Positions 1 to 9,569 of a stretch of 41,616 nucleotides of DNA are shown in pieces. The stretch's first letter is position 1, and every line of letters begins with the position of its first letter. Made by a program: the position numbers and the translations under genes. Under the pieces are notes generated by a model. That model was not told the origin of the DNA and ran no database searches. It was given only the letters and a program-made list of their open reading frames with translations. Source of the stretch: Candidatus Angelobacter sp. (GTDB lineage Bacteria > Acidobacteriota > Terriglobia > Terriglobales > Acidobacteriaceae); the NCBI GenBank assembly GCA_025462835.1, contig JAOAPH010000067.1, forward strand, positions 1 to 41,616, read 5' to 3'.

Positions 1-377
1 GGGCGGGAGCTGCGTCGCAGCAGAGCGCGGACCCGTGCGAGCAATTCATCCATGCCAAAAGGCTTGATGACGTAGTCGTCCGCGCCCGAATCCAGCGCTT
101 TGACCTTGGTCTCTTCTTCGCCTTTCACCGACAGCACGATGATAGGCACGTGCGACGACTTGCGAATGGTGCTGCACAGGGTGATGCCGTCAAGATTAGG
201 CATCGCAAGATCAGAGATGACGAGATCGGGTTGAAACGCGCGGAAGATGTCCAGACCGCTTTCGCCATCCGATGCAACGCGCACATCAAAGCCGCGCGCT
301 TGCAGACTGCGGCGCAGCACCTTTCCTATTTGCGGCTCATCGTCAACCACGAGGATCTTGTCTTTCGTCTCTGTCAT
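1..377 (-). CDS. KdpE-like OmpR-family response regulator (N-terminal receiver, partial)
   Basis: The reading frame begins with ATG at 377 and runs off the left edge, so only about 125 residues of a receiver domain are visible. The fold is clear. An acidic pair follows strand 1 (VVDDE, D12-D13), the phosphoacceptor is D56 in the segment VISDLAMPNLDG, and the conserved lysine is in VIKPFGMDELLARV near residue 106. The start ATG overlaps the stop of the upstream sensor kinase gene (ATGA at 377-374), which suggests translational coupling and a cognate pair. By family the missing C-terminus should be a winged-helix DNA-binding domain. The KdpE assignment rests on the partner being KdpD-like. No kdpFABC potassium-pump genes are in this window. 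Confidence 0.9.
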   Translation of the reverse strand, partial: MTETKDKILVVDDEPQIGKVLRRSLQARGFDVRVASDGESGLDIFRAFQPDLVISDLAMPNLDGITLCSTIRKSSHVPIIVLSVKGEEETKVKALDSGADDYVIKPFGMDELLARVRALLRRSSR

Positions 378-1501
378 GCTTGCAGTGGTGCTGGTACCGC
401 TTCGGTCGGCAATGAGAAACAGATCAGTGTTCCAAAGTCGCCTTTTGTTGGTTCGATCCAAATCTTGCCGCAATGGGCTTCAACGATGCCCTTAGCTATG
501 GACAAGCCTAAACCAAAGCCGGGGCGAGAGTTGGTAGTCGCGTGCCCGCGAAAGAATTTCTCGAAGACCTTGGATCGCAATTCGATGGGGATGCCGGGGC
601 CTTCGTCCTGAACTTCGAACCTCACGGAACCAGGGGAGTCTTGTTTTGCGGTGACATGGATGCGCGTGTCCGCGGGTGAGTACTTGGCTGCATTTTCAAT
701 CACCGTGTAAAGGACTTCGGAGATCGCATTCGCATCCACTCTCAGCTCTGGCATTTCCTCTTGCAATGTGATCTCAACGTGGTGCCTGCTCAGCAGAGTT
801 TCCGCGCGTTGTACCGCGATCTCAACGACGTCGGCGACTGTGGTCACAGAATGTTTCAAGCGAAGATTGCCGCTTTCCAGTCGTGCCAAGTCCATCATGC
901 CTTGAATGAAATGATTCAACCTGTCGGCCTCTTCGTCGATGACCTCAAGCAGCTCGCGAAGAAACTCATCATTGGTTTCGGAAAGAAGCGTTGTCACCGA
1001 TGCCTTGATGGAAGTGAGGGGAGTTCGCAGATCATGAGTCACTGCGTCAAGCAATGCGCTCTTCAATGCTTCGCTTCGTCGCAAGAGCTCTGCTTCAGCG
1101 GCTTCGTCCGTGGCCTTCCGCAGTTCTTTATATAACGCTTCAATCTCCAGGCGCCGCGCCTCTGCCTGCTCAGCGCGGGTCTCGGCATGCGCGGAGAGTT
1201 GTCCTACAACCAGCGCGGTGATCACAAATGCAGAAAATGCGATCCAGTTTGCGGGATCAGCAATCGTCAACGTGTGATACGGAGGGATGAAGAAATAATT
1301 GAAGCAGAGGACTTGAATCACAGACGCCCAAAGCGCGGGGCCGCTGCGCCAAAGCAAGGCGCAGAACATTGTGACCAGCACCATGAGCAGAGCGACAGTG
1401 GTGAGATTCGCGTGCGAGCGGAAGGCCAGCAGCAGGGAAAGAGTGCCGGCAACGATCAGAGACGCAAAAACGTAGCCTGCAAAACCTTTCTGAGTTTTCA
1501 T
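374..1501 (-). CDS. KdpD-like membrane sensor histidine kinase, short form
   Basis: This is a 375-residue sensor kinase. The N-terminal 100 residues hold closely spaced hydrophobic helices of the DUF4118 type found in KdpD (the segment FNYFFIPPYHTLTI at 67-80 is characteristic). A helical linker follows, then a HisKA domain with phosphoacceptor H156 (AVTHDLRTPL), then an HATPase domain with an N box (VIENAAKYSP) and G boxes (DEGPGIP, GFGLGLSIAKG). Full KdpD proteins carry an extra N-terminal KdpD and USP region of several hundred residues. This protein lacks it, so it is a truncated architecture and may sense something other than potassium. It is upstream of, and overlaps, its response regulator gene. 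Confidence 0.92.
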   Translation of the reverse strand: MKTQKGFAGYVFASLIVAGTLSLLLAFRSHANLTTVALLMVLVTMFCALLWRSGPALWASVIQVLCFNYFFIPPYHTLTIADPANWIAFSAFVITALVVGQLSAHAETRAEQAEARRLEIEALYKELRKATDEAAEAELLRRSEALKSALLDAVTHDLRTPLTSIKASVTTLLSETNDEFLRELLEVIDEEADRLNHFIQGMMDLARLESGNLRLKHSVTTVADVVEIAVQRAETLLSRHHVEITLQEEMPELRVDANAISEVLYTVIENAAKYSPADTRIHVTAKQDSPGSVRFEVQDEGPGIPIELRSKVFEKFFRGHATTNSRPGFGLGLSIAKGIVEAHCGKIWIEPTKGDFGTLICFSLPTEAVPAPLQA

Positions 1502-1556
1502 GCTTTAGAAAATTGTACGCCACGGCATCGGAACTGCACTGCCGAGTCCACGGCAG

Positions 1557-2420
1557 CTATGCCGGAGCGGCGGCCTGGGGCGGTGCAGCAGGAGGTGCGG
1601 CGGGGGCGGAGTAGTTCACACCTTCTATTACTATCCCGACTTCGCTGCCCCGGTCGGCACCGAGTAGACGGCTGGCAGCTCCGCGGTTCGACGCCAGCTC
1701 CAGATATCCCATGCTGCCGATGATCGCGAAGACCTCATTGTGCATCCCCTGCGCGTACGCAGCGCGCATGATGTTCACTTCTTTGCTGTTGACCAGCACT
1801 TTGAACGGCGGCGTCGGCGTTTGAAACAGTGCAGGAACTTCCTTCACGGTGAAGTTGGTGATCATGTTGCCGAACTTGTCGGTCTTCAATACCACGCCTT
1901 TGAGAATTTGCGGGCTCACCGGCTTCGGCTTGGGCGCGGCGAAGCGCGCGAAATCAGTGACTTCTTCGCCGAATTTCGACGTTTCAACGCCCTTGCTGAG
2001 CCATCCTGCGCAGGGCGCGAAGATGTCGCGTCCATGGAAGGTCTGGCTGATGGGCGAGAGGAAATAGTGTTCTGACGTGATATGCCGAACACTGAGCCGC
2101 TCTTCCCGTTCATAGACGAGCGACAGGACACCGTTATCTGGAGCAATGAATTTGTGTTTCTCCGTAGTTACCAGCAAAGGACGCCGAGCTGTGCCCACGC
2201 CGGGGTCGACGATGACCATGTGAATCGTATCCGGAGGGAAGAACTGGTAGGTCTGCGCGATGGTGAGAGCGCCGTCGAGTATGTCGAAAGAGTTGACGGC
2301 ATTGCTGATGTCGACGATCTGCGCCTGCGGATTCAGCTTGTAAATGACGCCCTTCATGGCGCCGACATAGTGGTCAGAAGTGCCGAAGTCGGTGGTGAAA
2401 GTAATCAGGTTGTTTGCCAC
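1557..2420 (-). CDS. S-adenosylmethionine hydrolase (SAM hydroxide adenosyltransferase, DUF62 family)
   Basis: This 287-residue protein belongs to the family that hydrolyses S-adenosylmethionine to adenosine and methionine, related to fluorinases and chlorinases. Family motifs are present in order: TFTTDFGTSDHYVGAMKG near the N-terminus, the IVDISN strand, HMVIVDPGVGT, the APDNGVLS loop and FHGRDIFAP. The C-terminal domain includes VLKTDKFGNMITNF. The product ends in a low-complexity Ala/Pro tail (last 16 residues or so) that is not part of the conserved fold. It is divergent from the TPR gene at 2546 and shares its upstream region. Family is near certain; physiological role is not shown by the sequence. 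Confidence 0.9.
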   Translation of the reverse strand: MANNLITFTTDFGTSDHYVGAMKGVIYKLNPQAQIVDISNAVNSFDILDGALTIAQTYQFFPPDTIHMVIVDPGVGTARRPLLVTTEKHKFIAPDNGVLSLVYEREERLSVRHITSEHYFLSPISQTFHGRDIFAPCAGWLSKGVETSKFGEEVTDFARFAAPKPKPVSPQILKGVVLKTDKFGNMITNFTVKEVPALFQTPTPPFKVLVNSKEVNIMRAAYAQGMHNEVFAIIGSMGYLELASNRGAASRLLGADRGSEVGIVIEGVNYSAPAAPPAAPPQAAAPA

Positions 2421-2545
2421 AAGCAGCCCCTTGCGCGACAGAATCTCAAATAACTAGAAGGGCGAAAGTACCGTGCCGGAGTTGTAAAGTCAAGAAGTCA
2501 CAGGACTTTGGCAACAGCGGCCCAAGTTTGAGCAACTCAGTCTGC

Positions 2546-4870
2546 ATGAGTTTGGGCCTTAGGGGATTGGTTTTGCTGGGAGCAAGCGCGAGTTTCTGGG
2601 TTGCGGGTTGCTCAACTACTCATTCATTTCAAATTGAACTGCTGAAAGCCGAGCAGTTGACTCGCGAAGGCAAGCCTGCCGATGCCCTTGCGATCTACGA
2701 GCGAACACTCCCGCGGATTCCTGAAGGCAACAAGCGTGAACGCGCAGTGGCCCTCATCAGTGCCGGAAACTGCCTTACGGAACTAGGGCGACTGAACGAG
2801 GCCTTCGCAGATTTTCAAAAGGCCACGGAAATTGATCCAGAAAATCTAGAGTCGCGACTGCACCTGGCGGAATTCCTGGTTGCCGCGGGTGTCCCCAATC
2901 ACGCGGTAGAGCATTTGAATTTCGTCCTGAGTCGAAATCCGGAAAATGCCGAAGCGCTCGGACTGTTGGGAACAGTGGAATCTGCGGCGCAGCACTACGA
3001 TCGCGCAAGGGAATTGCTGGAGCGATCGGTTGTGAATGATCCCCAGCGCCCGAATATCGCTGTTGCCCTGGCGGAGATATACAACCGCGAAGACAAGGTC
3101 GCCAAAGCGCGCAGCGTCTTGTTAAAGGCGGCATCGGCCACAGCGGATGTAAAAAGATCTGCGATTGCATGGCTGGCGTTAGGTCGACTTGAGGAGCAAG
3201 AGGGAATCGCTGCGGCTGCGGAAGAGGCCTACCGATCCGCCGTGACTGCGGACGACTCGGCGCTGACCAACTTCCGCCTGGCGCAATTCCTTGAACGTTC
3301 GGCGCGTATGGAAGAAGCGGAAAAAGTCCTCACGCATGTGGACAGCTTGCGTCCTAGCGAACCCAGCGCATTGGCGGATTTTCAATTGAATCGGGGCCTT
3401 GCAGCGGAAGCGCTCATAACCTATGCGTCGCCAAGAGCATTAAAGTCCGGTCCGGGCCAGGACAACTCCTCAATCTTTGCCGGCAAGATGTCGAATGGTC
3501 CCTCGATAGCCAGCCGCATGATCGAAGCACAATTAGTTTTGGATACCAAGTCAAAGCCGCAGATTCGGATTGAAGATGCCTTGAGTGCGAGATCGCTGCT
3601 GAAACGAAACCATGATCTGCTCGACGGAACCGCTGCCGCCGTGCTGCAAGCAGAAACGGCATTGGCACAGGGCGATCTGGCGGAAGCAGAATCCAAAGCG
3701 AAGCTTGCAGTGGCTCGAGGACCGGAATCGTCCGCTGCCCATTATGTGCGCGGAGTCGTCTTCAAGCGCCAGAACAAGATCGCGGAGGCCAAAGAGGAAT
3801 GGAATTCGGCAGTCGAAGCAGATTCCGATTACGTTCCTGCGCAGCTAGCCTTGGCAGGGCAGAATCTGGATGAACAGGACCTGCTCACCGCCGAGGAGCA
3901 TGTCAGTTCCGTCGTTCGAGATGAGCCCGCAAATCTCGATGCACTTTGTTTGTATGCGCAGGTGTTGCTGGCGCAAGCAAGGCTGGCTTCCGCGCGGGGA
4001 ATCGCGAAGCGGGCGCTGGCTCTCGATGCGAAGTCGATCGAACCTCATCTCGTTCTCGGTCAGGTCGAGATGGCTGCAAAACATTACGGGGCATCATTCA
4101 TCGAGTACCAAAAGGCGCTGCTGCTAGATTCGGAATCAGCGGAAGCGATGGACGGACTGATGAATGTCTATCGGCGGGGGAGACTTACGCGCGTGGTCTT
4201 GGAGAAGATGGAAAGAGTAGCCGCGGCGCCTCCGAGTTCGGCAGCGCTGATGGAACTTGCCGGGCGTCTATACGCAGAGAAGGGTCTCCAGAAAGACGCG
4301 GTGCGAGTACTGACTCGCGTGGTGAAGATCGATCCTCAGCGGCAATCTGCACGCGTGGCGCTCGCAGAGGCCCATTATGCGCAAGGGGATGCCAACGCGG
4401 CGGCAGAACTGATCGCGAATGCATTTCCAGAAAAAACGTCGTCCGCGGCATTGCAGTTAAGGGCCGCGCAGGCGCAACAGCGCGGCGATTCGGACCAGGC
4501 AATTGCGAGCTATGAATCGGCGATGCGCTCCGGCGACAGCTCTGGCATCGTTGCGAACAATCTAGCCTGGGCTTATGCGCAACGTGGCTCGAACCTCGAT
4601 CGCGCGTTGGAGTTGGCACGCATCGCTGTGGAGCGCGACCCCAAGAATGCCGCTGCGCTGGACACTCTGGGATTCGTCGAACTGAAACGCCGCAATTTCT
4701 CTGAAGCGGCCGGTGCGCTGAGCAAAGCCCTTGCATTGATGGACGGCAAAGAGTGGAGCGCGCAGAAGCCGGAGGTCTATCGCCGTCTCGCCGACGCTTA
4801 TCTCGGCGCGGGACTGCCCGAAAAATCTGCGGATGCGCGTGCGAAGGCTGAACGATTGTCGGCACGATAA
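2546..4870 (+). CDS. TPR-repeat lipoprotein
   Basis: The open frame extends upstream to 2414, but ATG at 2546 begins an obvious lipoprotein signal peptide (MSLGLRGLVLLGASASFWVAGC, lipobox VAGC), so this start is chosen, giving 774 residues. The mature protein is almost entirely tetratricopeptide repeats (for example around ALAIYERTLPRIPEG, FADFQKATEIDPENLESRLHLAEF, AFIEYQKALLLDSESAEAMDGL and LELARIAVERDPKNAAALDTLGFVELK). It should be anchored to a membrane facing the periplasm and act as a protein-interaction scaffold. Similar large TPR lipoproteins accompany exopolysaccharide export in other bacteria, but no such genes are adjacent, so a specific function is not assigned. Confidence 0.88.
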   Translation: MSLGLRGLVLLGASASFWVAGCSTTHSFQIELLKAEQLTREGKPADALAIYERTLPRIPEGNKRERAVALISAGNCLTELGRLNEAFADFQKATEIDPENLESRLHLAEFLVAAGVPNHAVEHLNFVLSRNPENAEALGLLGTVESAAQHYDRARELLERSVVNDPQRPNIAVALAEIYNREDKVAKARSVLLKAASATADVKRSAIAWLALGRLEEQEGIAAAAEEAYRSAVTADDSALTNFRLAQFLERSARMEEAEKVLTHVDSLRPSEPSALADFQLNRGLAAEALITYASPRALKSGPGQDNSSIFAGKMSNGPSIASRMIEAQLVLDTKSKPQIRIEDALSARSLLKRNHDLLDGTAAAVLQAETALAQGDLAEAESKAKLAVARGPESSAAHYVRGVVFKRQNKIAEAKEEWNSAVEADSDYVPAQLALAGQNLDEQDLLTAEEHVSSVVRDEPANLDALCLYAQVLLAQARLASARGIAKRALALDAKSIEPHLVLGQVEMAAKHYGASFIEYQKALLLDSESAEAMDGLMNVYRRGRLTRVVLEKMERVAAAPPSSAALMELAGRLYAEKGLQKDAVRVLTRVVKIDPQRQSARVALAEAHYAQGDANAAAELIANAFPEKTSSAALQLRAAQAQQRGDSDQAIASYESAMRSGDSSGIVANNLAWAYAQRGSNLDRALELARIAVERDPKNAAALDTLGFVELKRRNFSEAAGALSKALALMDGKEWSAQKPEVYRRLADAYLGAGLPEKSADARAKAERLSAR

Positions 4871-4948
4871 CTTTCATTCACAGGAATACAACTTAGAGTC
4901 GGTTTCGTTTGTGAGATGGTAAACTTTCTGCCACTCCAGAGGACACCG

Positions 4949-7900
4949 ATGAAATTCATTTCTTTTCGTCTAGCAGTTTTCACAATCGCAACCACATTCT
5001 CAGTTTGCGCGCTGGCTCAGGACATCTCTCCAGACATGTACAGCGCGATGAAATGGCGCTCAGTGGGGCCGTTTCGCGCCGGACGGGTCACATCAGTCTC
5101 CGGCGTACCCAACCAGGCCTCCGTCTATTACATTGGTACGCCGGGAGGCGGTGTGTGGAAGAGCACCGATGCCGGACAGGTGTGGAAGCCGATTTTCGAC
5201 AGCATTCCGATCTCTTCGATAGGCGTCGTCGCGGTTTCTCCGTCAAACCCGAATATCGTTTACGTGGGAACTGGCGAGCAGACGCAAGGGAACGGCGTTT
5301 ACAAATCCACAGACGCAGGCGCGACGTGGAAGAGCATCGGCTTGGAAAAGACTCATGTCATCACCGGTTTGGTGATCGATCCAAGGAATCCTGACATCGT
5401 TGTAGTCGCGGCTGCGGGAGACTTGAGCTCCGGAGCGGAGCGCGGAATATTCAAGACCTCAGATGGGGGCAAGAGTTGGCAGAAGGTCTTATACAAGGAC
5501 AATGAGACGAGTGCCATGGACTTAAACATGGCGCCGGGAAATCCGAAGCTGCTGTATACAGCGATGTTTCACAGGCAGCCGCCGCAACCGCCGGGAACGC
5601 CGCCACCGCCGCCAAATCCGAATGCAGTTCGCGAGCAAGACGCGTTCATATACAAATCAACCGATGAAGGATCAACCTGGTCGATGGTCGAGGGCAAAGG
5701 CTTGCCGACTGCGCCGATGGGTAGAGTGGGCGTCTCTGCGGCGCCGGGCAACGGCAATAAAACTTTGTATGCCATCGCAAGCCAGGGATTCTTCCGGTCT
5801 GACGATATGGGCGCAAACTGGACCCAGACCACGAAAGATCCGCGAGTGATCGGCAACGGGTATTTCAGCCGCGTGTTTGTAGATCCCACAAACGCGAACA
5901 CAGTTTATGTTGCGCAAACGTCGATGTACCGCTCCACTGATGGCGGAAAAACCTTCGATGCATGGGTAGGCGCGCCAAGCGGAGACGACTTTCACATTCT
6001 CTGGATCAACCCCGCCAACACTCAGAACATGATTTTGGGAGTGGACCAGGGTGCGATTGTCAGCGCAAATGGCGGCAGCACATGGAGCTCGTGGTACAAC
6101 CAGCCCACCGGCCAGTTTTATCACGTCAGCACGGACAATCATTTTCCTTACTACCTTTATGCGGCGCAGCAGGACAGCGGCACCATGGCCGTTGCCAGCA
6201 GAAGCGATTTCGGCGAGATCACCGATCACGAATGGGCGCCCACAGGCGGCTTTGAATTTTCATTTATCGCGCCCGACCCGCTGAATCCCAATCTTGTTTA
6301 CACCGGTGGCTGGTACGGCAGCGTCTTGCGTTTCGACAAGACGACGGGACAAATCGTTCACATCTTTGTGCGAACCGCAAAATATCGCACTGCCAACATG
6401 GCGCCCCTGGCGTTTTCTCCGCAAGACCCACACACCTTATATGTTGGCGCGCAGTTTGTTCTGGAAACCAGTGATGGTGGCTACAACTGGAAAGAGATTA
6501 GTCCAGACCTCACTGTTAAGGCCGATGCTACTGGCGGAGGCGGAAGACAGGGAAGAGGCAACGCCCCCGGAGTCATCAATGCGATGGCAATCTCACCGGT
6601 AACAGCAGGGCTCATCTGGGTGGGCACGAACAACGGCCTGATTCAAGTCACGCGCGACAGCAAGACCTGGCAGGACGTGACTCCGGTCGGTCTGCCCGAG
6701 CGCAGCAACGTGAATGAGATCGAAGCATCGCGGCACGATGCAGGCGAGGCCTATGCGGTGATCAATGCTTTCCAGGATTCGCATCCCTACATTTATCGCA
6801 CCCGGGATTACGGAAAGAGCTGGCAGCCGATCGTCACAGGAATGCCTGAAGCGCCGATCGCGAGGATCGTGCGTGAAGATCCCGTCCGAAAAGGATTGCT
6901 GTACGCGGGCACCGAAGCCGCAGCGTACGTTTCCTTTGATGACGGAGACCATTGGAAATCCTTGCAACTCAATCTGCCTACAACACCGGTTCGCGACATG
7001 GAAGTTCACGGTGACGATCTAGTCGCCGCAACTTACGGCCGTTCGCTGTGGATACTCGATGATGTGACCCCGCTGCGACAGGCAGATGCAAAGCTGTCGC
7101 AGGCAGACGCGACCTTGTTGCAACCGGAAAACGCGATTCGCGTGCGCTGGGACATGAGCCAGGACACGCCCTTGCCAGTAGAAGTGCCCGCCGGAAAGAA
7201 CCCGCCCGACGGGGCTATCATCGATTACTACTTGAAGGGCGCGAGCGATTCGGAAATCAAGCTCTCTGTTTACGATTCCAAAAATGAATTGGTGCGCGAA
7301 TACTCGAGCACGCCGGCAGCAATCGACAGCACTCCTGCGAACGTTCCCAGCTACTGGTTTGAGACTCCGACTGCATTGACGAAATCCGCGGGGCATAATC
7401 GCTTCACCTGGGACCTCCGCTATCCTCCGCCAAAGACGATCCGTTATAGCTACTACGGAAATCGGCTGGATTACATGGAGTACACCCTTGCCGATCACGC
7501 CATTCCCGGCGAGACTCCGCGCGAGCAACCCATCGGGCCGCTAGCTGTTCCGGGTGAATACTCTCTAGTGCTGACGGTGCGCGGGCAAACCTATCGGCAG
7601 CCGCTGAAGGTGAGTCTTGATCCGCGCGTCCACGTTTCGCAGGCAGATCTGGAGCAGCAACTCAATACGGAGAAGAACATCTCCGCGGAGATGTCGGCCA
7701 CGTACGACGGCTCTGAGCAAGCGCTGGCGCTTCGCAACGCAATCGCTGATCGGAATAAATCTTTAGCAACGAACGCCGCAGCGAAAGATGCCGTAGATGC
7801 TCTAAAAGCATTGGACGAGAAAATAGCTGCAGTCGCGGACGGCTCGCGTACGGACCTGGGCTTGGGGCCTCTCAACCGCGAGCTGGCGCGATTGGCGACC

Positions 7901-8107
7901 ATGATCGAGAGTGGGGATTCGCGTCCGGCAGCCCCGTTGCAAGCGGGAGTGGATCATTCCTGCGGAGAGATCGTGAAGAGACTGGCACAGTGGCGGGAAT
8001 TGAATGCGCAGGGCGTTCAGCCTGTAAACGAGTTGTTGCAGAAGTACAGCTTGGCGCCGCTTCCGGTTGCCGCGAAGATCCCGGCAGATCCGAGTTGCGG
8101 TAAATAG
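4949..8107 (+). CDS. Secreted sortilin/VPS10-type Asp-box beta-propeller protein
   Basis: This is a 1052-residue exported protein. ATG at 4949 is preferred over the upstream ATG at 4916 because it has an AGAGGA ribosome-binding site at 4938-4943 and directly starts a signal peptide (MKFISFRLAVFTIATTFSVCALA). The N-terminal two thirds contains at least nine Asp-box/BNR motifs of the S-x-D-x-G-x-x-W type (STDAGQVW, STDAGATW, TSDGGKSW, STDEGSTW, SDDMGANW, STDGGKTF, SANGGSTW, TSDGGYNW, TRDYGKSW), which fold as beta-propellers. A proline run sits around residue 200. The C-terminal third holds beta-sandwich-like and helical segments. Such proteins are often annotated as glycosyl hydrolases, but Asp boxes are structural and no catalytic residue can be assigned here. 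Confidence 0.88.
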   Translation: MKFISFRLAVFTIATTFSVCALAQDISPDMYSAMKWRSVGPFRAGRVTSVSGVPNQASVYYIGTPGGGVWKSTDAGQVWKPIFDSIPISSIGVVAVSPSNPNIVYVGTGEQTQGNGVYKSTDAGATWKSIGLEKTHVITGLVIDPRNPDIVVVAAAGDLSSGAERGIFKTSDGGKSWQKVLYKDNETSAMDLNMAPGNPKLLYTAMFHRQPPQPPGTPPPPPNPNAVREQDAFIYKSTDEGSTWSMVEGKGLPTAPMGRVGVSAAPGNGNKTLYAIASQGFFRSDDMGANWTQTTKDPRVIGNGYFSRVFVDPTNANTVYVAQTSMYRSTDGGKTFDAWVGAPSGDDFHILWINPANTQNMILGVDQGAIVSANGGSTWSSWYNQPTGQFYHVSTDNHFPYYLYAAQQDSGTMAVASRSDFGEITDHEWAPTGGFEFSFIAPDPLNPNLVYTGGWYGSVLRFDKTTGQIVHIFVRTAKYRTANMAPLAFSPQDPHTLYVGAQFVLETSDGGYNWKEISPDLTVKADATGGGGRQGRGNAPGVINAMAISPVTAGLIWVGTNNGLIQVTRDSKTWQDVTPVGLPERSNVNEIEASRHDAGEAYAVINAFQDSHPYIYRTRDYGKSWQPIVTGMPEAPIARIVREDPVRKGLLYAGTEAAAYVSFDDGDHWKSLQLNLPTTPVRDMEVHGDDLVAATYGRSLWILDDVTPLRQADAKLSQADATLLQPENAIRVRWDMSQDTPLPVEVPAGKNPPDGAIIDYYLKGASDSEIKLSVYDSKNELVREYSSTPAAIDSTPANVPSYWFETPTALTKSAGHNRFTWDLRYPPPKTIRYSYYGNRLDYMEYTLADHAIPGETPREQPIGPLAVPGEYSLVLTVRGQTYRQPLKVSLDPRVHVSQADLEQQLNTEKNISAEMSATYDGSEQALALRNAIADRNKSLATNAAAKDAVDALKALDEKIAAVADGSRTDLGLGPLNRELARLATMIESGDSRPAAPLQAGVDHSCGEIVKRLAQWRELNAQGVQPVNELLQKYSLAPLPVAAKIPADPSCGK

Positions 8108-8179
8108 AGCGTCTCGTTCGAAGGCGAGGGCGCTGCGGTGCCCTTTCTATTTGCTGGTTTAGTATCGTTGTCTACCCAA

Positions 8180-8956
8180 ATGGCAAACGCTCTCATCCAT
8201 CGACTCACTACCAAGCACCACAGCCTCAGGAATTTTCGCTATTACGACATCCTGGTGCACATCTTTGTCGTGATCCTGCTGATCTCAAATCTTGTCGCGC
8301 CAAAGATTTGTGCCATCGGCCCGTTCCGGATCAGCGGGGCTCTGCTGCTCTTTCCTCTCACCTACATTTTCGGCGACGTGTTCACTGAGGTTTATGGATA
8401 CTCGGGCTCGCGGCGCGCTATATGGATAGGCTTCTTCGCCTCCACACTGATGGCGATCATGGCCAAGATCATCGTTTGGCTGCCGCCGGCGCCAGAATGG
8501 CAGAATCAGTCGGCTTTCGCGACAGTGTTCGATTTCGTTCCGCGGATTGTGATCGCGAGCTTGATCGCATTCTGGGCAGGAGAATTCGCCAACTCGTATG
8601 TGATGGCGAAGATGAAAATCTTTACCGATGGGCGACATCTATGGACGCGGACGGTGGGATCCACGGTCGTCGGCCAGGCAGTGGATACTGCGCTGGTCAT
8701 TACGCTGACGTTTATCGGCAGCCAGAGCATGACGACGATTGCCAAGCTGATCGCTTCAGGATACGTAGCCAAGGTTGTTTATGAGGTGATTGCGACGCCG
8801 CTCACTTATCTGGTGGTGAACAGCTTAAAGAGGGCTGAAGGGGTGGATGTCTATGACACAGACACCGATTTCAATCCATTCGGGAGAGAGCGGAACCAAG
8901 TTGAGGCGGGAGCCGGGAACCCAGCCATCGAAGCGGCCACGGGTTCTGGCAAGTAA
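8180..8956 (+). CDS. yhhQ: Queuosine precursor transporter (YhhQ/VUT family)
   Basis: This polytopic inner-membrane protein of about 258 residues belongs to the VUT_1/YhhQ family that imports queuosine precursors (preQ0/preQ1). Family signatures visible are LLISNLVAPKICAIGPFRISGALLLFP, the segment IFGDVFTEVYGYSGSRRAIW, and the C-terminal VVGQAVDTALVITLTFIG and YEVIATPLTYLVVN. ATG at 8180 (MANALIHRL) fits the family length better than the open-frame start at 8138. A soluble acidic tail follows the last helix. queC, in the de novo preQ0 pathway, lies elsewhere in the window at 35190, so this genome may both make and salvage the precursor. No preQ1 riboswitch was recognised upstream. Confidence 0.88.
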   Translation: MANALIHRLTTKHHSLRNFRYYDILVHIFVVILLISNLVAPKICAIGPFRISGALLLFPLTYIFGDVFTEVYGYSGSRRAIWIGFFASTLMAIMAKIIVWLPPAPEWQNQSAFATVFDFVPRIVIASLIAFWAGEFANSYVMAKMKIFTDGRHLWTRTVGSTVVGQAVDTALVITLTFIGSQSMTTIAKLIASGYVAKVVYEVIATPLTYLVVNSLKRAEGVDVYDTDTDFNPFGRERNQVEAGAGNPAIEAATGSGK

Positions 8957-9021
8957 GAATATAAGGCCCCGAAAGGCCGAAGCCGATCGAGGCCACAACG
9001 TCTTAGGTTAGCGCGAAGATC

Positions 9022-9357
9022 CTAGTTCGCGGCGCCGGTGAACTTGAACTCGACGATTTCCTTGGTCTCGTCAGAGCCCGCCTCATACTTGAACTGTTTG
9101 GCGGCATTCACGGAAGCATCGATCAACAGTGGATGGCCGCCGATCGCTTTCGCGCTCTTCACTTGGCCATTGGGGAGGACGGTCAATTCCACCTTCACCA
9201 CGCCCACCACATTCATCTTTTTCGCCAACTCCGGATATGCGGGGCTGACCTTCTGCTTGGTTACGCGTCCGTCAGCGAATGCCAGTCCACTCAGCAAGAG
9301 CGTCAACATTGCGACCAGAACCACAGGCACCAGTTTTCGCAGGTTTGAATTCAACAT
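9022..9357 (-). CDS. Small exported TonB C-terminal domain protein
   Basis: A 111-residue protein with an N-terminal signal peptide or membrane anchor (KLVPVVLVAMLTLLLSGLAFA) followed directly by a TonB-C fold (SPAYPELAKKMNVVGVVKVELTV, then PNGQVKSAKAIGGHPLLIDA). It lacks the proline-rich spacer of true TonB, so it may be a periplasmic TonB-C-like protein rather than an energy transducer. A strong ribosome-binding site (AAGGAG) lies just before the start at 9357. The gene is convergent with the transporter gene at 8180. Confidence 0.85.
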   Translation of the reverse strand: MLNSNLRKLVPVVLVAMLTLLLSGLAFADGRVTKQKVSPAYPELAKKMNVVGVVKVELTVLPNGQVKSAKAIGGHPLLIDASVNAAKQFKYEAGSDETKEIVEFKFTGAAN

Positions 9358-9569
9358 TTGGTTCTCCTTGCATCAGCTCTCAAACTACCGGTGACGAGGT
9401 GCCTCAATAAGCGGAGCACGCTGATATGGCAAGTATCATGATGGAGAACACGAAATCTGCAAAGTTACTTTGGTCTAGGGTCTTTACCTTTGTTATACCG
9501 GGGTACTTACCGGCGATTCTAATGAGGAAATCCCTTGCCCCAAGTGCTGACTGTATGTAGCTTTCCAAC

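Noticed and set aside
150-611. Plus-strand open frame opposite the response regulator and kinase genes
   Set aside because: It is antisense to two clear two-component genes that overlap in the usual ATGA manner; composition is that of a shadow frame.
3946-4515. 189-residue open frame inside the TPR gene
   Set aside because: Arg/Gly/Ser-rich product typical of an out-of-frame reading of a GC-rich gene; the TPR frame is the real one.
4949-8107. Sialidase or specific glycosidase assignment for the Asp-box protein
   Set aside because: Asp boxes are structural turns of beta-propellers; the arginine triad and other catalytic residues of sialidases are not identifiable.
8108-8179. preQ1 riboswitch before the queuosine precursor transporter
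   Set aside because: No aptamer-like core or terminator/anti-terminator was seen; the same holds for the region before queC.
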